Source of the DNA: Apostichopus japonicus
Lineage: Eukaryota > Echinodermata > Holothuroidea > Aspidochirotida > Stichopodidae
Direction of reading: 5' to 3'
Assembly: GCF_037975245.1 (NCBI RefSeq)
Contig: NC_092575.1
Span: 16,702,310 to 16,766,309, forward strand
Length of the DNA: 64,000 nucleotides
Both the position numbers and the translations under genes were made by a program. A model generated the notes under the pieces. That model was not told the DNA's origin. It worked only from the letters and a program-made list of their open reading frames with translations, and searched no databases. Shown one piece after another: positions 1 to 64,000 of the stretch. Position 1 is the first letter of the stretch. Each line of letters starts with the position of its first letter.

Positions 1-295
1 CAAATGTTCCTGTTTAAATGTAATGTTATCACACACGTTTGACAGACGTTAAGTTACAAACGTTTTCAGAATAGAATGACAAAACATGTTTTATTTCTCA
101 AAGCGAGCAGCTGGTTCTGTAGGTTTTGATGCAACTAGGACTGATTCTGGGCAATAATGGAGCCGCTGTAACAAATTTGTTGATCGAGCTACTATCGCTA
201 TCAGTTAAAACTACTAATAACATCAAAACATTATTTCATACAATTTTTGTGATTCATCTTTCATGTTTCCACCACCACCACAACGACAACTCCAG

Positions 296-507
296 CTTTG
301 TCTATTTTCGGTGAATACTTTCCACATATCGTTGGATCTTTGTCAGTTATCGCGGTTTTTCTGGTAGTCTTAGCTCTTACAGTTGTCGCATGTTGCTTTG
401 GATATTGTCGTTGTAGTTGTAAACCGAAGTCAAGTAGATCCATTCCAAATCAACAGATGATGCTTCCGATGCCCACCCCGACTGCTCCCCGCTTTACGAC
501 ATTTTGA
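296..507 (+). pseudogene. 3'-terminal (stalk/TM/tail) exon of upstream paralogous receptor gene, altered
   Basis: This exon encodes a transmembrane helix (HIVGSLSVIAVFLVVLAL) followed by a Cys-rich juxtamembrane stretch (CCFGYCRCSC) and a short tail. It is clearly paralogous to the terminal exon at 59006-59421. The acceptor used there is missing here because the stretch coding the Ser/Thr-rich stalk is deleted. The next AG, ending at 295, restores phase 1 and reads ALSIFGEYFPHIVG. A run of four C at 487-490, against five in the paralogue, shifts the frame and gives a stop at 505-507. The unshifted frame would run to a stop at 573-575 and contains a small AATCAC expansion. The rest of this gene lies left of the window. 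It may be a decaying gene, a working short-tail variant, or a homopolymer sequencing error. Confidence 0.75.
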
Positions 508-992
508 AGAATATTACTACTTACAACGAAGATGACAATCACAATCACAATCACATCTATGCGACTTTTACCTGAACCTTATCCTGAACGGGCTATTGGC
601 CCGAGTTCCGGTGTGTTTTATGGGGCCCGGACACATGGAGGAGGCTGGGGAAATGTAGGATAAGGAATAGGGTATACTCAATTTCATAACGTACGGTAAA
701 TAAGGGAAAGATGAATTGCAAAAGGGGCCTGGTTTAGAGAAAAATATCAAAGGGCCCGATTTGTCTATCGAAGCCCCATTTTTCCGATCGATGTGCCCCA
801 GTCCTGCCGAGAGAGAGAGAGTGGGTTCCACGGAAGACCAGGGTTAATAAGAGCACATTCAGTGAACATTAAAGAGTACACTGTGTTCTCGTTAGCATAG
901 TATACTCGGGCTTAACAGAACCGCCGACTACAAAAGGGGGACTGTAGACTTGGCTACCGATGATCTTGAGTGCTGTTAGTGCACCTCTATTC

Positions 993-996
993 TTAA
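993..996. other. empty TTAA target site
   Basis: The sequence reads TATTCTTAAGGGACC without interruption. The paralogous position at 59776 carries an element flanked by TTAA on both sides, so this is its unoccupied pre-insertion site. Confidence 0.85.
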
Positions 997-2133
997 GGGA
1001 CCAAGGATTTCTCGTGAGGCAGGTATTAAGGGGCGATATACTTGTACAAACTGCTAAATATGTTTAAAGTGACCAAAAATCTCCATAACTTTCCATTCAC
1101 ATTTGACATTTTTTTGAGAATATCTGTATTCTTATGTTTACGTTGCTTATGTTGTTGAGTTTACGTGTTGCTTCTGAGTAAAAACAGGCTTTATGGTATG
1201 TGTGTTAGACTAAGCAGTGCAGCCGCTCTTACTGTTGAGCAAAAGTTGTTTATAAATTATAAGTTGTATATAAATATAGCCTGGACTACTAGCAGTCTTC
1301 ATAACTGTTTATAACAGCATGTCAAAGCTAATTTTGTGTCTATAGTCATCCTTTTCAATAAAAAATCATGATGTCTGTTAGCAATCAACGCTTGACATAA
1401 ACAAAATAGAAATGAGTTAATTCATATCGAATAACACAATTTTCACCTTATTTTCCCTTCGTGAAATAAGAAATATATTTCTTTAAACTGCTAACTTGTA
1501 GCCCATCATTTAGCCATGATAAATCCAAGTTAGATTGGAAGGTATCCTATAAGGCCCATGTGTGACTTTTTATGAACTCACAGGCCATGTATAACTTGTA
1601 ATCAATTATTCGATAAGAGTGGGGGGAATAAAAACAGTTCGATATTACAAATAACATATCTATAAATGACGATACTAAGTGTTCTTGAAGTACCTGTGTT
1701 TATTTGGAGTTAGTGAACATAAAAATGGTCAAAAGGTACATTTATCAACAGGGCGAAATTGGGCCAAATTAGTGGACGGTATTGCGTGTACGCGAAATAT
1801 TTTTCGCAAGCACTCTTATCGGCTTTTATGTCTCACTAAAAACAAGTGTTTTAACCCATTAAGTTGGGTTTAACCAAGGCTCATAACCTCAGTTGTATGT
1901 TATCATTACAAATGAGCTCAGGTGTGGTACAGCATTGATGCTTTAGTACAACGGTATGGTAGGAATGATGCAGGGATAAAACTGAATACACTATGCAGTT
2001 TTTTAAAAAGTTATTTTATTTTATTAATTTGCAAGGGTGGTCTGTGTAAAATATCTCGTGTTCCCTAATCGAGATCAGATTTCCAAATGAATCACCCAAG
2101 TTTTAATGTTGTTTTGGCATTTTGATCACATGG

Positions 2134-2578
2134 CCTGTGAGTTCAAACGAGACATACTTATAATGCACATCGTAATTTTTACCGTACCATTATAGGAACC
2201 TATAGCTTTCGTAACCGTATAATTAAAACATGGAATTTCCTTTCAGATAATATGAAGACCAAAAATTCGTTGAGTTTATTTAAGAAAATAAATCATCACA
2301 ACATACTTATACGGTCTTTATGTTATATTTATATATATAGTAAGTAATTGCATGTATAGCTAAATTCTTTATGAACTAGGACAATGTTACCCTGTCTAGT
2401 TATTACTCCTTCAAGTATCTGTATCATTCTGCTCATTCAACTTGTATTATATTTTTCTTTTTTACCAGGGAGTCTTTTACTCTGTTAAGCCAATTCATGC
2501 TTTATATAGAAGACTTCCTTTTACATTGTTATTTTGGTTGCGATAAAACACAAATAAATGAACAAAATAAACAAACAA
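2134..2578 (+). mobile_element. 5'-truncated non-LTR retrotransposon 3' end
   Basis: Around 2190-2310 one frame reads YSFRNRIIKTWNFLSDNMKT, the usual C-terminus of a CR1/L2-type reverse transcriptase ORF. The segment ends in an AAATGAACAAAATAAACAAAC-like tail and is flanked by ACATGG (2128-2133 and 2579-2584). It has no counterpart in the paralogous flank at 62.7 kb. Very short 5'-truncated copy; clade uncertain. Confidence 0.6.
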
Positions 2579-2667
2579 ACATGGAATTCTGTGTAAATAT
2601 ACTAATTAGATATACCTGTAAGCCTAACGTTGATTTTAGTACTCGATTTTTTTTTTCACTTTCTCCC

Positions 2668-2673
2668 AATAAA
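2668..2673 (+). terminator. candidate polyadenylation signal AATAAA (upstream paralogue)
   Basis: AATAAA sits in a block (CAATAAAGTACTGCATCAAA) that is conserved at 62900-62905 behind the complete gene. Conservation between the copies makes it a reasonable 3'-end candidate, but other AATAAA hexamers lie nearer the stop codon. Confidence 0.35.
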
Positions 2674-3159
2674 GTACTGCATCAAATGGACTACTGTTGT
2701 ATGGCATATATTCTCTTGTTTTAAAGTCTTAATTAAATACGTGATTGCGGGATCGTCTTCTTTATTTAGCATTTGTTGTATTCATTATGTAATGCAGTAA
2801 GCAACGACGTGTTTCTTGAGAGAATATATGATACCTACGTAGGTTATAAATCTTATTGATTAACTAAGTAATAAAAGTTGATATCCGGTTACAATGGGTC
2901 CTTACACAATTAATTGATCGATAGTAGGGCAGCAGTTAGTTATATTGCAATCCATATAAACTAGTTAGCTAATACATAACATATAAACATGCGCCAAAAT
3001 TGTACGGCTGCAGGAAAGTGAGATATCGTTAAAAACTCTATTTCAAACGAAATTCGAGGACTGTGTGTCATATAGAATTATGTGATACACAGTATTTGCA
3101 TCCAAGGACTGAACTATGGCGTTTCAGTTGGAATAGTTTTAACATTTTGGAGTATTTTC

Positions 3160-6100
3160 AATTCAATTTTGTGTGACAGTGTAGGCCTCTTAGAAGATTA
3201 CTTCCGAAGAGACCTCCCATTGATACCGTAGTATTTAGCAGACTGAAAGAGCTAAATGTATACAGGCCGTATAGGAGGAAAGGGATTATCTGCTGAGCAT
3301 GGTGAAAGGAATATATCTGTAAGAATTACAAACAATAAAACTATAGCCAAACGTCTCCTACCGCTGAATGAAATCAATAACAATGTAAAAATACACTTGG
3401 AAAGGAAAACAGAACAGAACAAGCTCGCTTTAGGATATATCAATGCCAGGTCAGTTGAAGACAAGTCCATGGAGCTGCGTGATTTCATTGAAGACGAACA
3501 TATTGACGTTTTGGGTATCACAGAAACATGGTTGACGGGTGACGAAAGTGATGATATTATATGCAAAGTGTTGATGCCAAATAGATTTAAGTTGGATCAT
3601 GTCCCAAGGTCATCGGGGAAGGTTGGTGGTGTTGCTGTTGTTTTTTATAAGTCTGGATTAAAGTGTTCTAAACAGAGAGTGTCATATTCATCGTTTGACC
3701 TTATTGAGACTGTTATGGCAACTCGTAAAGGCTGTCTACGTGTGGCTGTTCTGTATCGGCCGCCAAGTGGAGGTAAACACAGTCACCCGACATCATTGTT
3801 TCTGGAACATTTTCAGGACTATATCGATAGTCGAGTAACATCCGCGGGAAAACTTACAGTTCTTGGTGATTTTAATTTCCAGTTGGATGAGCAAAACAGT
3901 TCAGACCCGGTCAAGTTCAGGGACCTTCTCTTCAGCCTGAATATAAACCAACACATCGCAACTACAACTCATATACAAGGTCACACACTTGACCTGGTGA
4001 TCACAAGATCAAATGAAAACCTAGTCGCCAATGTAACGTGTAAGCCACCCTCTATGTCTGATCACTATCCACTCACTATTTCATGCATGTTGACAAATAG
4101 AATAGATGTATTAAGAACATTGATATAGAGAAACTACAGCAAGATGTCATTAACAGCCCGTTGGTAACATCACCACCTGATGATATCACAGACTTAGTGA
4201 GCCTCGACGGTACTGCTATGTCAGAGTATCCTATAGACTCCCATGCCCCCATTAATACCAGGGAGGTGATCATCAGGGAGCACTCTCCATGGTTCACTGA
4301 GGGAGCTGGCTGATGCTCGTCGAAAACGCCGTCAATCAGAACGAAGATGGAAGCTACTGGGCGCTCTGTTCACCTATATAGTGTACGACATCACAGAAAC
4401 AACTACAACATGAGAACAACTACAAAATGGTATGTCAATCAGCTAAATCTAAATACTACCAAAGGGAAATTGAATATAATAAGAGTGATCAAAAACATCT
4501 TTTTAAGATTATTGATTAATAGTAACAGCAGAATAAAAGTGATCAAATACTCCCCTCTATCGGTGACGATTCCTCTCTTGCATATCAGTTCGCAGACTTT
4601 TTTGAGGACGAGATATTACAAGTTAGTCAAACGTTTTTACCTGTCAACATACCCACAGTCATCACCCTACCCGAGAATGCCATCCCGTTGTCGTTTTGTT
4701 CGGTCAACCACGGACGAAGAGGTGAGGAAGATTATCATGTCTGACAATTCCAAGACCAGAAGCCTAGACCCTATACCTACATCTCTATTGAAGGAAGTAA
4801 TAGACTGTATACTTCCCATATCACTCGACTATTGAATATATCTCTTGGTTCATCATATGTTCCTCTGTCGCTTAAGTCTGCCTCTGCTACACCAATTATC
4901 AAGAAACCCACGCTCGATCGCGAGGATAACAAGAACTACCGACCGGTCAGCAATCTGCCTTGTATACGTGACTAAGCTAGTTGAGTAAAATGGTTGTGGG
5001 GCAACTACATGAACATATGGAACGGAATGACTTGTATGAATAAAATCAGTCAGTATACAGGAAGTATCACAGTACTGAGACTGCACTTGTTAAAATAACC
5101 ATTGACTTACAATGCGCCTTGGACAGAAATCATTGCGTGTTCTTAGTGATGCTTGATCAAAGTACAGCGTTTGACACTATAAATCAAGATCTTTTACTAC
5201 ACTGCCTTACTGAATCGTTTACAGTCACAGGTACCGCGCATTCATGGCTTGTGTCTTATTTGAAACAACGTACCCATTCAGTTTTGATAAATGGCAAGTC
5301 TTTAGCTAGTTAGGACTTACTGACATGCTTTCCCCAGGGTTCGGTATTGGGCCCATACATGTATCCATTGTGTACATCTCCACTGTTTGCAATTACAGAG
5401 AAACACAGAATTAACAAACGCATGTATGTTGACGACACGCAGTTATATGTTTCATGTGATCCAAAGGATGCTGATACTGTGCTACGTCGACTGGAGAGTG
5501 CGATCTCAGAATTACGAGAATGGATGGCGGACAGCCACCTAAACTGAAATGATGCTAAAACCGAATTTCTAACTATGGGTAAAAGAAGTACAAAGAAGTT
5601 TCTGTCACACATCACAGAAATTACGATATTAAAAAACAGAAATTACAGCCTACAAAGGTTGCTATAAGTGTATCAGCACGTAACATAGGAGCCGTTTTAG
5701 ACACAGAATAAGGCATGATACCCCATATTAACAGTGTTGTTAGTACGTGCTATTCGCATCTCCGCCAGATATCACATATCCACCCATTTCTGACTCGTGA
5801 TGCCCATACTACAATTTTGGTCAACGCTATCATCACGTACCGTCTGGATTATGTCAATAACCTGCTCTTTGGACTCCCCAACTCTGCAACTCGCAAGCTG
5901 AAAATTGTTCCAAAAAATGCTGCTCGTATAGTTTGTAAGAAAAGGAAAAGAGACCATGTCATTCAACTACTGTAATCACTGCATTGGCTACCAATAGATT
6001 TTCGAGTGAAGTTTAAAATGAACTTACTCACCTACAAGGCTCTGCACGCTCTCGCCCCTATTACCTGTCTTGTCTCCTTACACCGTATAAACCTGGCAGA

Positions 6101-6200
6101 ACCCTACTCTCATCATCACAGGAATGGCTTAATATACCTAGCTCATCATGTCAAACTTTACTTTTTGAGTTATTGATGATTTAGAAAGTTTCAGACTTTT
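3160..6200 (+). mobile_element. degenerate CR1/L2-like non-LTR retrotransposon
   Basis: An APE-type endonuclease ORF is followed by reverse-transcriptase pieces in several frames. RT motifs seen in order are TRSLDPIPTSLLKEV (about 4755-4800), LDQSTAFDTI (about 5152-5181), VLINGKSLAS (about 5282-5311), a PQGSVLGP-like stretch around 5335, the catalytic block YVDDTQLYV (about 5425-5451) and a C-terminal region to about 5975. Frameshifts and stops separate them, so the element is dead. Ends are approximate; I found no target-site duplication. It lies where similarity between the two gene 3' flanks stops. Confidence 0.85.
3256..4128 (+). CDS. APE-like endonuclease ORF of the non-LTR element
   Basis: A 290-residue ORF with the exonuclease-endonuclease-phosphatase fold of non-LTR retrotransposons. 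Visible active-site landmarks are INARSV (N), ITETWL (E), YRPPSGG, GDFNFQ (D, N), TRSN and SDHYPL (D, H). The enzyme nicks target DNA to prime reverse transcription. The ORF is open throughout, but the downstream RT is broken. The first Met may not be the native start, because the ORF should be continuous with the RT in an intact element. Confidence 0.8.
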   Translation: MYTGRIGGKGLSAEHGERNISVRITNNKTIAKRLLPLNEINNNVKIHLERKTEQNKLALGYINARSVEDKSMELRDFIEDEHIDVLGITETWLTGDESDDIICKVLMPNRFKLDHVPRSSGKVGGVAVVFYKSGLKCSKQRVSYSSFDLIETVMATRKGCLRVAVLYRPPSGGKHSHPTSLFLEHFQDYIDSRVTSAGKLTVLGDFNFQLDEQNSSDPVKFRDLLFSLNINQHIATTTHIQGHTLDLVITRSNENLVANVTCKPPSMSDHYPLTISCMLTNRIDVLRTLI

Positions 6201-6947
6201 ACCTGTAATGAACTCGAATGACCTTTTCACTTCACAGAAAGCAATATTATTCTTGAACTTAGCAAGTTCAATCTAAATGCAGTGTGTGAGGCACATCATA
6301 CTGTAGCTTCCCTTCTGGAGTTATCATTTGTAGAACATTTTCCAAATTTGACCTCCCTTTGACCTCAAGTAGCCTAAGCTATATAATCTCTCAGAAAGGG
6401 AATATATGGTATATATGCTCTTGTGATCATTTCAGATGGATCCACATACTAATTATGCAGCTCATAAATGTTTTGCGTTTTTCGTTCTTGGGAAGTACCA
6501 CATGTTTCAGCATTTGCCTCTTTTTGACCACCGATGACCTTTCACCTTCGCAGAAACCGATAGTACATTAAGATGCATAACGAAAGTTCACTGATCTACA
6601 ATGAACTTTTTCGGTAATTACGATTTCGTGTTTACAAGCTACACCGTCACACTTGCTTAGTGCTAATTGCTAATATCATAAACGTTTCCTAAGTACATGC
6701 AATGGTACATACCAAGCCAACAAGGAAGAGATTTAAGCTGATAGAGTTTTCAGAAAACAAATTAAAAACAAAGACGATTAGTGGATATTTGGTTTGTAAA
6801 CAAATCGTATCACTTAAGACATTCGCGGCATTCGATTTTCATTATTAGTTTTGGCTTCGTAATGCGGATGTTCAACACAAGATAACCTTTTTATGAGTCT
6901 ACAACACACTGAGCAACTGCTGCAGTGTAAACAAGATTTACTCAACC
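6201..6947 (+). other. presumed 5' flank/promoter region of the receptor gene
   Basis: No coding sequence is recognisable. It contains TGACCT half-sites at about 6349-6364 (TTTGACCTCCCTTTGACCTC) and an otherwise plain AT-rich sequence up to the signal-peptide exon. I see no convincing TATA box or start-site motif, so promoter assignment rests on position only. Confidence 0.35.
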
Positions 6948-59421
<52,474 letters not shown>

Positions 59422-59779
59422 GGGGCCCGAAGACATGGAGGGGGCCGGGAAAATGTAGGATAAAGAATAGGATATTCTCAATTTCATAACGTACGGTACA
59501 TAAGGGAAAGATGAATTGTAAAAGGGGGCCTGATTTCGATAAAAAATATCCCAGGGTCCGACTTGTCTATCGAAGCCCGAATGTCCAATCTATGTATTCC
59601 ATGTGCTCCAGTCCTGCCGAGAGTGAGGGGTGTCGTGGAAGACCAGGGTCAATACGAGCATACACAGAGAACATGAGAGAGTACTGTGTCCTCATTAACA
59701 GAACCGCCGACTTCAAAAAGGGGACTGTAGACTTGGCTCCAGATGTTATTGGGTGCTGCTAGTGCACCTCTATTCTTAA

Positions 59780-61612
59780 AGACCAACTATGGAGGCCAAT
59801 TATTTTTTTTGGATTTTCCATTAATTTAGGAGTTTACATACCCATAATCAACATGTGTAAAAAATAATCTTCGAAAACCTACTATAACCCATCAAAAAAC
59901 GACCACGAAAATGGACATTTTGGGTAGTCACGTGACATGAACCTCTGGAATGTCTGAAAGCAGAGATTGACCCAAAGGAGCCTCTGGTCACCGTGTGACG
60001 TCATTGTTTGTATACCGCGAAAATCAAACGCTGATATAGGCACTGTTTGTACACAGATAGCGATTAATTATACTGTTTTTGACTTCCAATTTCGAGTGTT
60101 TGAAAAGCTTTTAGCTTAAATCAAGAACACATGTAAGTTAACAACTAGTTTTAAGACAATTATAAGTAGAAATTTTAGTTAAATTGGTTATTTCATTAGC
60201 AAAATTTCCACTCAAATGGAAGAATCTTTTACATAGCGGAGCGTACGGTACAATATACTGTAGAACATGCAAGCAGCTTGGCGATTCCGTTATACAATTT
60301 GAGCGCAAGATACCGTAAACTGAACAGAAGAATAGACCTAAAAGATGCCTCATGCGTGATATGTGACGGGGAAAATGGCTTACGTTACTGTCAACGAATT
60401 ACCAAAAAGACACTAAACATAATCGAACAACTACGAGAAGACGCTGACCCGAATCGACCAGGGTAGAATATACATGACTAAGGTTCAGCTGCACATAGTA
60501 CTTACTCGTTTTAATATCCAAAAGTACAAACACAGAAAAAGTATCCTTTCAATAAACAAAATTTAGCAGTGAATATCCAAATCCACGTTTCTCGTTCAAT
60601 CCTGGGCGAAATACTACCGTGACTCTGTGTAATTCTATAGAGTTAGGTCTAGTTGAAACAGGCCTTGACCAGTTACATCCCAAAATCACAAGACAGTCAC
60701 TAACGAAATAAAACGTCCGATCGCTACATAGAACCGTTTTTATTCAACTCCTTGGACCATGCAGATGCCGGAATAAACATAACGGACAATATAACACAAT
60801 GTATCACGAACTCACGATACTGGAATACAACAAAGGAAATAGATAAATGCGATGAAATCCTATAGCATGACTATTTACATATGCTGTGAGCCATACATGT
60901 ACTAACAATGCTACCCTATAGGCACGGTATATACACGGTCATCCCTTACGGTAAATATTATACTGTCAATTGCGTGATATAATGGTACATGTAAGGACGT
61001 CCAGAGCTTGTTTACGGTCAATTTCACATTAGCTATGTCCGGCCATGGTCCGACACAGCTATCGATAGAATATAACTTTCGCAGAATGAGACATTTGCAG
61101 CTTACACAGAGGCAGGGTCATGCATGTGGGCTCATGGGCATGAGATACTCCGGGTGCTGAAAAATCTTTCCGCGTGGATCTCAAAAATTGATCCAAAGTC
61201 TGCGGCGTTGTACGTCGGTTCTTTTACTCGAAAATCTAAAAAAGCTGATGCTGTTGTTGGATGAGGTATAACTGCAACCTCCAACAACACAGAATTGTGG
61301 CATTTCGGGGGAAAAGGAGTAATATCGTTGATGTTTTTGGCAGCTCAAGTATACAACTTTACACACTAAAAGTATTGTTGTGAGTGAGGTATACAAACAG
61401 TGACGTCACATGGTCACCTGATGTCTTCGGAATGTTTCAGGAATGTCTGAAACAGGTTTCATAAAAAGCTGACTTTTCTTCCCATTTTTCACGTATTTAA
61501 CGTCCGAAATTGGTGAAGTTAATTACAGCAATATAATTGGAGTGAGTTAAGGATTACATACATGCAAAATGGTGGGATTTTATGTTCATCGAAAAGTCTC
61601 CATAGTTGGTCT
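59780..61612. mobile_element. Kolobok-like DNA transposon with TTAA duplication and THAP remnant
   Basis: 1833 bp with perfect 15-bp inverted ends AGACCAACTATGGAG / CTCCATAGTTGGTCT and TTAA on both sides (59776-59779, 61613-61616). The empty site is at 993-996. It encodes a THAP zinc-finger fragment on the minus strand, as Kolobok transposases do. The catalytic part is missing, so it is an internal-deletion derivative. Confidence 0.9.
61181..61303 (-). pseudogene. THAP-domain fragment of Kolobok-like transposase
   Basis: Starting at the Met codon ending at 61303: MPQFCVVGGCSYTSS, then SISFFRFSS and RRRLWINF. C-x4-C, the FFRF (hFP-like) stretch and the Trp are the N-terminal half of a C2CH THAP finger. 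The C-x2-H half is not in this frame. Confidence 0.7.
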
Positions 61613-62899
61613 TTAAGGGACCAAGGATTTCTCATGTGGTAGGTATGAAGGTTCGATATACTGGTTTAAACTCTTAGATGTGTTGAAGTGACCATAAATC
61701 TCCATAACTTTACATTTTACATTTTGGGGGGAATATTTGTATTCTTATGATTACCTGTTGACTTACGTGTTTGCTTCTGAGAAACAGACTTAATAATCTG
61801 TGTATTACACTTCAAAGTGCAGCCGCTCTAGCTGTTGAGCAAAAGATGTATATAAATTAAAAGTGGTGTGTACATACAACCTGGACTGCTGCAAACTAAT
61901 TTTGTGTCTAGAGTAATTTCTTTCAACAGTCCACCAATGATGAAAAAAATAGAAATGATTTGAGAAATACACATCGAATGACTAAATATTCACTTTATTT
62001 GCTCTTTGTGAAATAATCAAGATGTTTTCATTAAACTGCTAACTAGTAGCAAGATATTTAACCATGACAAATCCTAGTTAAATAAAAAGATTAAAAAAAT
62101 GTTTTGAATACGTTAAATCGAGTTTTACCCTCAGTAACCTCAGTTGTATGTTTACTTTACAAATGAACTCATGTGATGATGCCTGTCAAATAGCACCATT
62201 AGTGATCTTGTTCGGTATGCATGGTCAGAACAGTGCAAAGATCAAAATTAAATATACTATCCAGTTTTTTTTATTAAAGTAAGTTTATTACCAAGGGCGT
62301 AGGAACCGGGGGGCTGTGGAATATGAAAAATATGGGGGCGGAAGTATCATTCCGCCCCCCCCCCCCCCCGCTCCTTAAGTCAGCAAACCCCTTTTTCATT
62401 TCCAAATGAGAAAAAAATCTCATTTGGAGCACCAAATTGCATCTAAGGCCAGGTGAAAATGCAAAATTATTTACAAAATGGAGTGGGTGTTGAAGTGTGC
62501 TATATTGTACCAAATTGCATTTGAGGCCACCTGGAAATGCAAAAAATATCCAAAGGGGAGGGGGATACACCCCCCCTTAGACCCCTCCCCCAGGCCGGCC
62601 ATCAGTCTTCAGCCACCCCCCCCCCCCTTCCACCCAAAAGTACCTTCATATGCCACTATATTAATGCGCAAGGATAGTCTCTGTAAAATATATCACGTTC
62701 CCTAATCGACATTTGATATCCGAATAATCATCTAAGCTTTAAAGTTGTTATGGTATCAGTTATTGATTATATCGAATTATGTGTAAATATTGTAATTAAT
62801 TATATACCCACTGCATAGGCCTAATGTTGATTTAAGTACTCGAGGGTTTTTTTTTTCCTTCTTTCCTTCTTTCATTTCACTTTCTTTTAGTCAACTTTC

Positions 62900-62905
62900 A
62901 ATAAA
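62900..62905 (+). terminator. candidate polyadenylation signal AATAAA
   Basis: AATAAATTACTGCATCAAAT is conserved with 2668-2673 of the upstream copy. It would imply a 3'UTR of about 3.5 kb including the transposon, so an earlier site may be used. Confidence 0.3.
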
Positions 62906-63157
62906 TTACTGCATCAAATGGACTACTGTTGTATGGCATATATTCTCTTGTGATTAATGTCTTAATTAAATACGTGATTGCAGGATCATCTTCTTTATTT
63001 AGCATTTGTTGTATTCATTATGTAGTGCAGTAAGCAACGACGTGTTTCTTGAGAGAATATATGATACCTAGGCAGGTTATAAATCTTATTGGTTAAACTA
63101 AGTAATAAAAGTTTATATCCGGTTACAATTGGGTCCTTACACAATTAATTGATCGAC

Positions 63158-63717
63158 TAGCAATACAGTCCTCCTCTATAATTTACATTGATATCATATA
63201 AAATGAAATTGAACCATTGATATGACATAACATACCAGCCATGTGTTAATGACAATGGGAATATACCAAAGCTTACAATTAACCTGGAAGATTTGAAAAT
63301 GGGAAGTTTTTCCGAAGCATTGACAAGATGATGTGAAATGAGTTGTAACTGCGCTTTACAGTTCACGGAGAAGTTATCCTTGCAGGAGATACGATTGTCT
63401 CCTCTTCTAGAGGGGCTTACCAGTTATAATAAGCTCACCTTCAAACTGCATGTGATATATTGTCGTGTTCTTAATCCCCTATCATAGATGATTATGTGGT
63501 AGCTGGGTAATTCAGCTTTTCCAAACATTGCAATTTTCAAAACAGTTGCGAAAGCGTTCTGGTTCCATTCCCGAAGGTACTAAATTGCAATACACAAGTG
63601 AATGTTTTAGCAACAAAGTTTCATTTCACTTTACGTTTAGACTAAAACTACTCTGAACGTCAGTTTGAAGCAGAATATGAAGAGAAAGATGTTGGTTCTA
63701 ACCATATCAAACAGAAC
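63158..63717. other. unassigned sequence right of the paralogous block
   Basis: No similarity to the start of the window and no recognised gene or repeat. Confidence 0.5.
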
Positions 63718-63927
63718 TTGAAAAAATATTGTACAGACTTTTCCAAGGGGAATCGGCCGGTCAGCTGGCAAAAGACTATATATAGCGTCAGAAATACCAC
63801 AACTTATGACATCAAAAAAGCGGGCCCGAAACTGGAGGCATTTGCAGTAAAGTTGGGCACCGGAAAACAGAAAGCATTGCGGAATTGTAAACATGGAAAC
63901 CTAGAGAAGTCATTACGATCGTGGTAG
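63718..63927 (+). pseudogene. possible pogo/Tigger (CENP-B-like) transposase N-terminal fragment
   Basis: TTYDIKKAGPKLEAFAVKLG and KQKALRNCKHGNLEKSLRSW resemble the DNA-binding N-terminus of pogo/Tc5-type transposases (R-K-x-L...H-x-x-L-x-x-x-L-x-x-W). A stop follows at once. Short and weak; it could be chance. Confidence 0.3.
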
Positions 63928-63948
63928 TGTAGTGAAGGAGTTCACGCA

Positions 63949-64000
63949 AGGGCGGCGGAACCTGGGGGGTCACAGAGGCACGTCCCCCCCCCCACCACTT
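63949..64000. mobile_element. left end of a G/C-tract element, cut by the window
   Basis: CAAGGGCGGCGGAACCTGGG followed by a C homopolymer resembles the ends of the hAT-like elements in this window. The other end is outside. Confidence 0.35.

Larger units (their letters stand above)
508..2927 (+). other. 3'UTR/3' flank of upstream paralogue
   Basis: This non-coding stretch aligns by eye with 59422-63157 behind the complete gene. It lacks the 1.83-kb Kolobok-like element present there and carries instead a truncated non-LTR copy at about 2134-2578. Similarity stops abruptly after ACACAATTAATTGATCGA near 2927, which marks one edge of the whole-gene duplication. Confidence 0.7.
59422..63157 (+). 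other. 3'UTR/3' flank of the receptor gene
   Basis: Paralogous to 508-2927, with a Kolobok-like insertion and a G/C-rich insertion at about 62,285-62,660. The latter has CCGGGGGGCTG and CACCCCCCCTTAG stretches; its boundaries are unclear. An ORF at 59511-59762 is not conserved in the paralogue and is taken as chance. Confidence 0.65.

Noticed and set aside
59511-59762. 83-residue ORF after the receptor stop
   Set aside because: The paralogous stretch at about 710-980 is not open in the same frame and no domain is visible.

Overview
The window is animal genomic DNA: AT-rich, intron-rich, with GT-AG splice sites and many transposable elements. The mix of a CUB/YWTD-propeller/EGF/HYR receptor with Penelope-like elements, CR1/L2-like non-LTR elements, hAT-, Kolobok- and Harbinger-like DNA transposons and tRNA-derived SINEs suggests a marine invertebrate deuterostome, perhaps an echinoderm. 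The phylum is inferred, not shown. There is no sign of bacterial gene organisation.

The main content is one predicted gene on the + strand, about 6.9 to 63 kb. I rebuilt 26 exons by hand: a signal-peptide exon (6948-7023), three tandem cassettes of eight exons each, and a terminal exon with stalk, transmembrane helix and cytoplasmic tail (59006-59421). Each cassette encodes one CUB domain (two exons), one six-bladed YWTD (LDL-receptor class B) propeller (four exons), one EGF-like module and one HYR domain. Cassette A runs 13791-24032, B 25018-33388 and C 35328-56788. All exon phases match. Every cassette starts and ends in phase 1, and the summed CDS is 5040 nt, giving a predicted 1679-residue type I membrane protein. 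Only one signal peptide and one complete membrane exon are visible, so one large gene fits better than three genes. The tail has two PPxY motifs and several YxxPhi-type tyrosines. A role as an endocytic, adhesion or recognition receptor is inferred from the domains only.

Bases 1 to about 2927 are the 3' end of an upstream paralogue of the same gene: its membrane exon, altered by a stalk deletion and a tail frameshift, plus 3' flank. They match 58.69-63.16 kb. The locus is therefore a tandem receptor array that has expanded at two scales, whole gene and internal cassette. Cassettes A and B are nearly identical even in introns; their junction can be read at about 24,383.

The introns are full of insertions. 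Because three paralogous copies exist, many can be compared with an empty site in the same window: a Kolobok-like element with TTAA duplication, three hAT-like elements with 8-bp duplications, a 3.8-kb element whose ends are arrays of palindromic repeats, a 4.0-kb element rich in GTGTTAAA-type repeats, a 4.8-kb Harbinger-like element with TTA duplication, a Ty3/gypsy-like remnant, three Penelope-like insertions (one a giant hairpin with a hammerhead-like motif in each arm), several 5'-truncated non-LTR copies, SINEs and long (TA)n or (GTAT)n tracts.
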